DNA of 64,000 nt from Cololabis saira (lineage: Eukaryota; Chordata; Actinopteri; Beloniformes; Belonidae). Position 1 is the first letter of the stretch; each line of letters opens with the position of its first letter. The position numbers were made by a program, and so were the translations under genes. Positions 55,073 through 64,000 of this stretch are shown here, piece by piece. The notes beneath the pieces were generated by a model. It did no database searches. It was not told the DNA's origin and saw nothing but the letters and a program-made list of their open reading frames with translations. The DNA lies in the NCBI RefSeq assembly GCF_033807715.1, contig NC_084590.1, positions 88,501 through 152,500 on the forward strand, given 5' to 3'.

Positions 55073-55330
55073 ATCATTGCTAAGCCATTTTGAAAGCGTA
55101 TTGCGTCACGCATCGCGTCACGTTCTGGTGTTGCGGTCTGCTGCCGTCTCACGGCGTTGATCTCTCTCGACTTTTTTATCTAAAATTTAGATTGTTTTCT
55201 GGTAAAATAGCACTATATCTGGTACATTACTGTCTTTATTTCAACACTCGCTCATTTTCTCTTCCGTAACTTTCACTGTCACCAATCACCGATACATTTT
55301 CTGTCCGTTAGCCTCCGTTACCATCTTAGC

Positions 55331-56195
55331 ATGGGCTCTCCGTCTCCCACCGTTTCACCTCTTTGCTGCTCAGTGTGTGAAATGTTTAGCTATTCCTCTG
55401 CCCCCTTTAGTGAAGATGGTAAGTAGCTTATTTGCAGGGCTGGAGGCGAGGCTCAGTCAGTTAGAGGTCCGGTTCGGCCAACTAAACCATAGTCCGAGAG
55501 CCTCCTCAGCTAACCAGGCTAAGCTAGCGGCGAACCGGCCCGTAGCAGCTGAGCGTAGCCGCTCCCCTGCAGCTCCCGAGCAGCCGGCCAGTCAGGACCG
55601 CTGGGTGACGGTTCGGAGGAAGCGTAGTCTTAAAGGGCTCACGGAACACCACCACCCGCTTCATGTGTCTAACCGTTTTTCCCCACTCAGCGACACACCC
55701 GTTGAGAAACCGACCCTGGTGATTGGAGACTCTATTGTGAGACATGTGAGGCCGACTCGAGAGACCATAGTTAGGTGTATCCCGGGGGCCAGAGCGGGCG
55801 ACATAGAAGCAAATTTGAAGCTGCTGGCAAAGGGTAATCGTAAATATGGTAAAGTTATCATCAATGTCGGAGCTAATGACTCCTGTCTTCGCCAGTCGGA
55901 AGTAACTAAAATGAATATTGTCTCGGTGTGTAACTACGCCAAAAGTATGTCGGACTCCGTAGGTTTTTCTGGTCCCCTCCCCAATCTGACCAGCGATGAC
56001 ATGTTTAGTCGCATGCTCTTGCTCCGCCGCTGGTTGTCTCAGTGGTGTTCAGAAAACGACGTGGACTTTATTGACAACTGTGAGACATTCTGAGGAAAGC
56101 CCGGTCTGATCAGAAGGGACGGCATTCATCCCACCCGGGATGGTGCAGCTCTTATGTCTAGAAATCTGGCCAATGTTATTAGACACTCCCCCTGA
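55331..56195 (+). pseudogene. L2 ORF1 with SGNH esterase domain, broken
   Basis: The likely start is ATG 55331 ([20 protein letters not shown], Cys-containing N-terminus). A small indel near 55418 moves to the frame [20 protein letters not shown] (short coiled coil), then a basic/Ser region. The esterase carries [10 protein letters not shown] (block with Ser), INVGANDSC (GxND) and DGIHPTRDGA (Asp/His). A TGA at 56091 precedes GKPGLIRRDGIHP and removes the last block; the parent codon was probably TGG. Esterase-bearing ORF1s are known in the CR1/L2 group; their substrate is unclear. Confidence 0.85.
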
Positions 56196-56216
56196 CAATG
56201 CAGGGTCCAGGCCAGG

Positions 56217-59200
56217 ATGCAGAGCTGTAGTTTAACACACTTCTCTGCTGCTTCTCGAGGACCAACGCCTGCCAATAAAACTGTAGAATTGCATTATGTA
56301 ATTAGCGACTCTAAAACTGTAGGATTACATGATATTGGCGACTCTGGCCAGGTGCCTAGCAAAATAGAAGTGGTTGCCGTTCCCTGCCCTCCAAAAGTTC
56401 ACCAGGTGCAGCGTTTTGGAGGCGTTAAAGGTGACCTATTATGGCATTTAATGTATATTTTAAACAGGCCTTGAATGTCTTAAAAACAATCTAAAGTTTG
56501 TTTTTTCTACATAAATCATAAATCCAGCCTGTGGGCCCTGTCACTAGTTTTACCACATCTAACCTCTTTTTCTGCGCCTCATTTTTAGGGAAGGGGGGGG
56601 TATGATAATGAGGCTCTGTGCTGATTGGCTCCCTGAATGACGTGTAGCAGGGGAGGAGAATAAACTTCGCTCCGCCAGAGCAGCCCGAGCGTGTAAATTA
56701 TCACAACACTGAATTTTCACAAATGGAAACTTTATTGTTAAAAAAATAAAATATGAGTTGTATATAAATAACATTTATGCACTATTTAAGCCGGATCTAC
56801 CCGGCGGATGCTGAACGCTGGCCCCGGAGCCACGCCGGGCGCCCGGGAGCAGCGCTGCTGGCGCAGCGCGCATCACCGCGGCTTTAACGGGGGAATCTGA
56901 CCGGTTCCGACCGGCCGGGACCGCAGGAACCGGCCTGGACTGGTAGCAGGGACTCCCAGGGACCGACCAGCGGAATTTCAGCCGGATCTGCCCGGCGGAT
57001 GCTGCGCGACGGGCGCTGCAACCCCACGGCCGGCGCACAGATCGGCTCCGGAGCGCATCCGCGGCGCATCGTCGGTTACCGGGGATCAAACCGACAGATT
57101 TGCCTGAAAATCTCGGAGGGTGAAGCTGGTCCGACCTGGGACAGACCCCCAAGGACCCAGCTCCCAAACCACCCGGGAACCTGGATGATTTAACCCGGAT
57201 CCGCTCCGCCGCGGCGCCGTGTCCGACTGGCTGAAGAAAGCACCGCTCCAGCAGCGGAGAGAGCTGGTTGTGGGCGTGGTTTCAGCAGCGGAGGCTGAAC
57301 CTATGGAAATCTGCTCCTGTCGTTACGTAACGACGGGAGCAGATTTTAATCGGCTCAAAAAAAACCACGTGACACTGGGGGACTCTGCCCGGCGGGGGTC
57401 AGAGAGCTTTCAGAAATTCATGGTATTTTGTCTCCCCTGTGCTGGCAGGGTGAGGGGAGACCACTTTATATATGTTAAAACAAGAAAAAACGTGTTTTTC
57501 ATAATATGTCCCCTTTAACCAAAATAACCTTGTAAAAATTAAAACCAATGTACATTTGGTACCAATTACAGACCGAAAAATTAGATGCGGATTACTAAAT
57601 ATACGATCATTAAGCTCTAAGTCTCTGTTAGTAAATTATATAATTACAGAGAGTAGGAGTGATGTTTTCTGCTTAACAGAAACATGGTTACAGGAGGAAG
57701 AGTATGTTAGTTTGAATGAATCGACTCCACCCGGCTACTTTAATCATCACATTCCTAGAAGCACGGGCCGAGGCGGAGGAGTCGCAGCAATTTATAACTC
57801 CGGTCTCCAAACAAAAATTGAACCTAAGTGCAATTATAATACATTTGAAAGCCTCATGCTTGGTCTGAAATTTCCGAGCTGGAAATCAGAGAAGCCAGTT
57901 GTGTTAGTGGTAGTGTACCGGCCCCCTGCTGGTGCGTATCTACAGTTTTTGTCTGAATTTTCAGATTTCCTTTCTGGATTATTGATCAGCACAGATAAAT
58001 TCATCATAGTGGGTGATTTTAACATTCATATGGATGTTGAAAGCGATAATCTTAAATTAGCCTTCGATTCTATTCTAGAATCAATGGGTATCTCACAAAA
58101 AGTGGATAAAGCGACGCACTGTTTTAATCATACTCTCGATCTCACCTACGGTGTTGAAACTGATGGTCTGTTGGTGTCACCTGTAAACTCCCTTTTATCC
58201 GACCATTACTTAATAACGTTTGAATTTAATTTTGTTGATGTTGAAGTGCAAAATAGGAGGTATTATTTTAGCAGATGTTTGTATGATGAAGTTATTGTTA
58301 AATTTAGGGAGGCCATTGCTTATCTTACGACAGTGCGAAATAGTGATGTAGTTGAGGCCAGTGACCTGGGTTCTACCTCTACATATGTTGATTTCCTTGC
58401 TAGTAACACTGCTGATTTGTTGCACTCAGCTTTAGATGAAGTTGCTCCTTTGAAAAGGAGGGTTTCTAGCCACAGGAGCTTAACTCCCTGGTATAATTCA
58501 GATATCCGCATGTTGAAACAAAACGTGCGTAAAATGGAAAGGAAGTGGTACTCTTGTAGGTCTGTAGACTCTTATCAACGTTGATAGAGGATAACAAAAG
58601 TAACCCACGTTTTCTGTTCAGCACTGTAGCCAGGCTGACAAAGAGTCACAACTCTGTTGAGCCGTGCATTCCTGCAGCTCTCAGTAGTGAGGACTTTATG
58701 AGCTTCTTCAACAGTAAAATCGCGAGAATTAGAGAAGAAATCAACCAGCCGGTTGTAGGTGTTTCTTCAGCTTTAGCGACTTCCCTAGGCTCTGACTTGT
58801 CTCTAGACTGTTTTGATCCTATAGACCTCCCTGAGCTGACCTCACTCGTCAATAGAGCTAAGTCAACCACATGTATATTAGACCCCATCCCGACTCGACT
58901 ATTCAAACATATTTTTTCTCTTATTGGTACGACAATACTGGACCAAATTAACCTATCCCTAAGTTTAGGATATGTACCACAGGTTTTCAAAGTCGCAGTA
59001 ATTAAACCTTTACTTAAAAAACCTTCTCTTGACCCAGACACCTTAGCTAATTATAGACCAATTTCCAACCTTCCATTTGTATCTAAAATTCTGGAAAAGG
59101 CAGTTTCAAGCCAGTTATGTGACTATTTGTATAGAAATGATCTGTTTGAAGTCTTTCAGTCAGGGTTCAGAATGCATCATAGCACAGAGACAGCACTGGT

Positions 59201-60351
59201 TCGAGTCACGAATGACCTCCTTATGGCCTCAGATAAAGGATTAGTGTCCATACTGGTTCTACTGGACCTCAGTGCTGCTTTTGACACTATAGATCATGGC
59301 ATTTAACTGCACAGGTTAGAACATGTTGTTGGGATTAAAGGGACAGCTCTATGTTGGTTTAAATCATATCTATCTGACAGGTTCCAGTTTGTTCATGTAC
59401 ATGAGGTTTCTTCAGAACAGTCAAGGGTCTGTTATGGTGTTCCGCAGGGTTCAGTGCTAGGGCCAATCTTGTTCAGTTTATACATGCAGCCATTGGGAAG
59501 TATAATCCAGAATCACGGCATACACTTTCATTGTTATGCTGATGATACGCAGCTCTACTTGTCTATGAAGCCGGATGAAACAGAACCGTTAGTTAAACTT
59601 CAGGCATGTCTTAGGGACATCAAGGACTGGATGTCCAGAAATTTCTTGCTTCTAAATTCAGATAAAACAGAGGTTATCATTCTTGGTCCAGAGCATCTTA
59701 GGAAGGGATTAGATGGTGTTGCGATGGCTTCCAGTGCAACTGTGAGAAACCTTGGTGTTATTTTCGATCAGGATTTGTCGTTTAAACCATATGTCAATCA
59801 GGTTTGTAAAATAGCCTTTTTCCATCTCCGTAATATTGCAAAGATTAGGAAAATCCTCTCGCAGAGTGATGCAGAAAAACTAGTTAATGCGTTTGTATCT
59901 TCTAGACTAGATTACTGTAATGTGTTGTTAGCAGGATGTCCAAGTAATTTGCTGAATAGGCTCCAGCTGATCCAAAATGCAGCAGCACGAGTACTGACAG
60001 GAATTAGCAGGAGAGACCACGTCTCTCCAGTGTTAGCGTCGCTCCATTGGTTACCCGTAAAATTCAGAATCCAATTTAAAATTTTATTACTTGCGTATAA
60101 AGCCCAAAACGGCTTAGCTCCGCATTATTTGCAAGACCTGATAGTGCCTTATGTTCCTGTCAGAGCTCTCCGTTCTCAGAGTGCAGGTTTACTCGTAGTT
60201 CCTAGAGTATCCAAATGTAGATTTGGAGGGCGGGCGTTCTGCTATCAGGCACCACTACTATGGATTAACAATCTGGGTTAAGGAGGCTGACACCACCTCC
60301 ACCTTTAAAACTAAACTTAAAACATTTCTGTTTAGTAAAGCCTATAGTTAG
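56217..60351 (+). pseudogene. L2 ORF2 endonuclease-RT, split and broken
   Basis: The N-terminus MQSCSLTHFSAASRGPTPAN runs to VQRFGGV. The TTAA element follows. The frame resumes NQNNLVKIKTNVHLVPITDR, then the endonuclease (CGLLNIRSLSSK, CLTETWLQ, VVYRPPAG, IIVGDFNIHMD, LLSDHYLITFE). A 67-bp deletion at about 58577 (found by comparison with the minus-strand copy) shifts the frame. [59 protein letters not shown], then a TAA at 59304, [25 protein letters not shown] (about 59531). A small deletion near 60265 shifts the last 30 codons. Four separate lesions. Confidence 0.87.
56429..57514. mobile_element. TTAA-flanked non-autonomous DNA transposon
   Basis: TTAA at 56425-56428 and 57515-57518. The termini AGGTGACCTATTATG and (reverse complement) AGGGGACATATTATG match at 13 of 15. 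The interior is GC-rich (56800-57200), with no supported ORF. A TTAA duplication points to the piggyBac or Kolobok type; the end sequence does not let me choose. It lies exactly within the L2 ORF2 frame. A degraded sister copy is at 3083. Confidence 0.85.
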
Positions 60352-60371
60352 TGTTTAGTAAACCTCTAGCT

Positions 60372-62664
60372 TCAATTCAATTCAATTCAATTTCATTTAT
60401 ATAGCGTCTAATACAACAGAGTTGTCTCTAGACGCTTTCCAGAGACCCATACCCAGAACATGTCCCCCGAGCAGTTATTACATAAACAATGGCAGGTAAA
60501 AACTCCCCTAGTGGGAGAAAAAACCTTAAGCCAAACAGTGGCAAGGAAAAACTCCCCTTTAGGAGGGAAGAAACCTTGAGCAGGACCAGGTTCATAAGGG
60601 GGGACCCTCCTGCCGAGGGCCAGACTGGTGGGTCAGGGACGGCAACAGCACAGCAGGCAGGTGGAAGCAGCAACGGGATGACCAGGGGTGGGGACCGCAG
60701 GCCAGCACGCAGCTCCCGAAGCTCCGGCCCAATCAGCAAGTCCCAGGTTGGGGTGCAGGGTCAGGGAAAGACTTGTGCTCCGTAATGCAAGCTACAAGCC
60801 ACCCACGACCACCTGCAGAGAGAGAAAAGGGAGGAGAAGGGGGGCCAGCAACGGGATGACCAGGGGTGGGGACCGCAGGCCAGCACGCAGCTCCCGAAGC
60901 TCCGGCCCAATCAGCAAGTCCCAGGTTGGGGTGCAGGGTCAGGGAAAGACTTGTGCTCCGTAATGCAAGCTACAAGCCACCCACGACCACCTGCAGGTTC
61001 CGGTGTCCGGCAAAGGATGCTGCAACATGGACAAAAGAGAGAAAAGGGAGGAGAAGGGGGGGCCAGCACAAGAAAGTACAGGAGCGACTCTGACACACTA
61101 AAGTTTACACTACCTAGAGATTTACCAACACCAGCTAGAGGTTTACTAAACACTAACTATAGGCTTTACTAAACAGAAATATTTTAAATTTAGTTTTAAA
61201 GGTGGAGGTGGTGTCAGCCTCCTTAACCCAGATTGGAAGTTGGTTCCATAGTAGTGGTGCCTGATAGCAGAACGCCCGCCCTCCAAATCTACATTTAGAT
61301 ACTCTAGGAACTACGAGTAAACCTGCACTCTGAGAACGGAGAGCTCTGACAGGAACATAAGGCACTATCAGGTCTTGCAAATAATGCAGAGCTAAGCCGT
61401 TTTGGGCTTTATACGCAAGTAATAAAATTTTAAATTGGATTCTGAATTTTAAGGGTAACCAATGGAGCGACGCTAACACTGGAGAGACGTGGTCTCTCCT
61501 GCTAATTCCTGTCAGTACTCGTGCTGCTGCATTTTGGATCAGCTGGAGCCTATTCAGCAAATTACTTGGACATCCTGCTAACAACACATTACAGTAATCT
61601 AGTCTAGAAGATACAAACGCATGAACTAGTTTTTCTGCATCACTCTGCGAGAGGATTTTCCTAATCTTTGCAATATTACAGAGATGGAAAAAGGCTATTT
61701 TACAAACCTGATTGACATATGGTTTAAACGCACTAATCCCTTATCTGAGGCCATAAGGAGGTCATTCGTGACTCGAACCAGTGCCGTCTCTGTGCTATGA
61801 TGCATTCTGAACCCTGACTGAAAGACTTCAAACAGATCATTTCTATACAAATAGTCACATAACTGGCTTGAAACTGCCTTTTCCAGAATTTTAGACACAA
61901 ATGGAAGGTTGGAAATTGGTCTATAATTAGCTAAGGTGTCTGGGTCAAGAGAAGGTTTTTTAAGTAAAGGTTTAATAACTGCGACTTTGAAAACCTGTGG
62001 TACATATCCTAAACTTAGGGATAGGTTAATTTGGTCCAGTATTGTCGTACCAATAAGAGAAAAAATATGTTTGAATAGTCGAGTCGGGATGGGGTCTAAC
62101 ATACATGTGGTTGACTTAGCTCTATTGACGAGTGAGGTCAGCTCAGGGAGGTCTATAGGATCAAAACAGTCTAGAGATACTGTAAGTCAGAGCGTAGGGA
62201 AGTCGCTAAAGCTGAAGAAACACCTACAACCGGCTGGTTGATTTCTTCTCTAATTCTCGCGATTTTACTGTTGAAGAAGCTCATAAAGTCCTCACTACTG
62301 AGAGCTGCAGGAATGCACGGCTCAACAGAGTTGTGACTCTTTGTCAGCCTGGCTACAGTGCTGAACAGAAAACGTGGGTTACTTTTGTTATCCTCTATCA
62401 ACGTTGAATAATAAGCTGTTCTGGCTTTGCGAATGGCTTTTTTATATACTATTAGAATATCTTTCCATTCACGATAAGAGTCTACAGACCTACAAGAGTA
62501 CCACTTCCTTTCCATTTTACGCACGTTTTGTTTCAACATGCGGATATCTGAATTATACCAGGGAGTTAAGCTCCTGTGGCTAGAAACCCTCCTTTTCAAA
62601 GGAGCAACTTCATCTAAAGCTGAATGCAACAAATCAGCAGTGTTACTAGCAAAGAAATCAACTG
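60372..62664 (-). mobile_element. Second L2 (family 2), minus strand, nested in the first L2
   Basis: Its (TTCAA)n tail begins at 60372 directly after CTAGCT (60366-60371). Its 5'-truncated end lies near 62662, followed by CTAGCT (62665-62670). The 3' UTR of the host L2 resumes there (CTAGCTGGTGTTGGTAAATC), as in the uninterrupted copy at 17680. 5' truncation is in the linker upstream of RT. Confidence 0.9.
61153..62650 (-). pseudogene. L2 ORF2 fragment lacking the RT catalytic core
   Basis: Reads [52 protein letters not shown] and [20 protein letters not shown] 532-bp deletion (equivalent to 59247-59778 of the other copy) jumps from MASDKGLV to the FKPYVNQ region, removing the [19 protein letters not shown] and YADD motifs. 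It ends FLFSKAYS after LDYCNVLL-type C-terminal text. There is also a change near 62180. This copy preserves the 67 bases deleted from the plus copy. Confidence 0.88.
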
Positions 62665-63322
62665 CTAGCTGGTGTTGGTAAATCTCTAGGTAGTGTAAAC
62701 TTTAGTGTGTCAGAGTCGTTCCTGTAGTTTCTTGTGCTGGCCCCCCCTTCTCCTCCCTTTTCTCTCTTTTGTCCATGTTGCAGCATCCTTTGCCGGACAC
62801 CGGAACCTGCAGTGTGGGAGTGAGGGGGGCAGGGTAACGGCCCCTTTTGGGCGGGGGAGAAGGTTCGTCCCTCAAGACTCCTCTCCCTGGCCCTGCCCCT
62901 TTTCAACCTTTCCCCGACCCTGCACCCCAACCTGGGACTTGATGATTGGGCCGGAGCTTCGGGAGCTGCGTGCTGGCCTGCGGTCCCCACCCCTGGTCAT
63001 CCCGTTGCTGCTTCCACCTGACTGCTGTGCTGTTGCCGTCCCTGACCCACAAGTCTGGCCCTCGGCAGGAGGGTCCCCCCTTACGAGCCTGGTCCTGCTC
63101 AAGGACCAGGCTCGTCCTCCCCTTTAGGACCCCTAAAGAGGAGTTTTTCCTTGCCACTGTTTGGCTTAATGTTTTTCTCCCACTAGGGGAGTTTTTACCT
63201 GCCATTGTTTATGTAATAACTGCTCGGGGGTCATGTTCTGGGTATGGGTCTCTGGAAAGCGTCTAGAGACAACTCTGTTGTATTAGACGCTATATAAATA
63301 AAATTTAATTGAATTGAATTGA
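62665..63322 (+). other. 3' UTR and tail of the host L2
   Basis: Continues the plus-strand L2 after the nested copy: CCCCTTCTCCTCCC block, GGGCCGGAGCTTCGGGAGCT, a duplicated inverted piece around AGCCTGGTCCTGCTCAAGGACCAGGCTCGTCC (about 63085-63117, a local hairpin), AGCGTCTAGAGACAACTCTG, CGCTATATAAATAAA and the (TTGAA)n tail. Non-coding. Confidence 0.85.
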
Positions 63323-63672
63323 ATTTTGATCATTTTTAGATATTTAGATTGTGATTTTAGACAAGTTTGAGCAATTTTAATGCGGCATTTCGGCTGCTGT
63401 TTTTGGCTGAGTCTGGAGTGAGATTTTTCCTCTTTTCTTCTCATGTTTCTAATTTGGCTGAAGCAGATGAAGGAAAAAAAATGCTCAAAAGACAAAGCCC
63501 ATTTTTGTGAAGGAATTGTGTTTATTTTCAGATTTTTACACTTTATTTCAAAGCAGTTGGAGACATTTTAATGCTGTCATTCTGCCTTTTAGGCGAATGT
63601 GCAGTACCTCATTTGTCCACAGCACGGCGCAGTGATGCGCTCCCGGTAATGGGCGGGGGGGGGGGGGGGCAG
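63323..63672 (+). repeat. Block B, copy 3, right part
   Basis: Resumes TTTTGATCATTTTTAGATAT and runs to the G-run and CAGACCTGAGATACAGCC. The end differs slightly from copies 1 and 2 (CAGACCTGTGTTTCAGG), where the satellite re-enters at another monomer phase. Confidence 0.88.
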
Positions 63673-64000
63673 ACCTGAGATACAGCCAAAAAGCGGATTT
63701 TTGTGAAAACACTGATTTCTGATTTTTTAAGGCAAGCTATTGAAAACGTCAGAAAATTGGAGGAAGGAGTTTATATACTTGATTTGAGTGACTCATTTCA
63801 TTATTGGACTCACCAAACCACTTTCCTGTGTTTCAGGTTGAAAATGACTGTTTCTGGCTGAGATACAGACAAAAAGCAGATTTCTCTGATAACACTGTTT
63901 TACCTTCTGATTTTTTAAGAAAATTGAAGGGGGGAGTCTATATAGTCGGTTGGAGTGAGTCCTTTCATTATTGGACTCACCAAACCACTTACCTGTGTTT
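63673..64000 (+). repeat. Satellite block 8, running off the window
   Basis: Nearly two diverged monomers (CAAAAAGCAGATTTCTCTGA, GTCTATATAGTCGGTTGGAG), more changed than the inner ones, as expected towards the edge of an array. Confidence 0.93.

Larger units (their letters stand above)
55094..63322 (+). mobile_element. Long L2 LINE (family 2) containing two nested elements
   Basis: Flanked by ATTTTGA (55087-55093 and 63323-63329), and block B reads continuously when it is removed. It contains a 5' leader, ORF1 (esterase), ORF2, 3' UTR and a (TTGAA)n tail. It is interrupted by the TTAA-type element 56429-57514 and by a minus-strand L2 at 60372-62664. Net L2 length is about 4.8 kb. The 5' end is AAGCGTATTGCGTCACGCAT. 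Same family as 16650-18460. Confidence 0.88.

Noticed and set aside
56759..57210. CpG-rich island and ORFs at 56775-57193, possible host promoter or gene
   Set aside because: They lie wholly inside the TTAA-flanked transposon. No splice structure or domain is seen.

Overview
The window looks like a teleost fish nuclear genome. It combines Rex3-, Rex1- and L2-type LINEs, L1-group LINEs with separate ORF1 and ORF2, a DIRS-type tyrosine-recombinase retrotransposon, hAT and TTAA-type DNA transposon remnants, and (CCCTAA)n. There is no bacterial-style gene organisation. The only trace of a host gene is a decayed TCF/LEF-like HMG-box gene on the minus strand at the left edge (32-898).

Left flank (1-9372): the TCF/LEF-like relic, a hAT end, a minisatellite of about 62 bp units, fragments of common fish interspersed repeats, a (ATTCT)n run, an old Rex3-like relic split by a 711-bp hAT MITE (8-bp target duplication), and a nearly full but broken Rex3.

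Main body (9373-64000): a tandem satellite with a monomer of about 187 bp, arranged in several higher-order repeats (374 bp, about 930 bp, 1040 bp, 1409 bp, and 2179 bp including an extra 'block B'). At least six retroelements interrupt it. They are two L2 fragments (14470-16161, 16650-18460), a broken L1-group element (22013-27602), an open-frame L1-group element (30180-36192), a Rex1/Babar-like LINE (40060-46842) whose RT is split by a long inverted-repeat (foldback) element, and a DIRS element (47733-53565). At the right end, a third block B copy is cut by a truncated L1 3' end and by a long L2 (55094-63322). That L2 itself carries a TTAA-flanked transposon and an opposite-strand L2. Most junctions still show target duplications, so the insertion order can be read.

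Main conclusions: (1) the two large L1-group elements, from different families, sit in the same orientation at the same nick position of the satellite monomer, and the younger has a perfect 18-bp duplication and two open ORFs; (2) a second position in the monomer (GTTTCTGG) is hit independently by the DIRS element, the Rex1 element and a four-copy telomere-repeat patch; (3) two DNA elements inside LINE ORFs have duplications such that exact removal restores the reading frame. All names come from reading motifs; no database search was possible.
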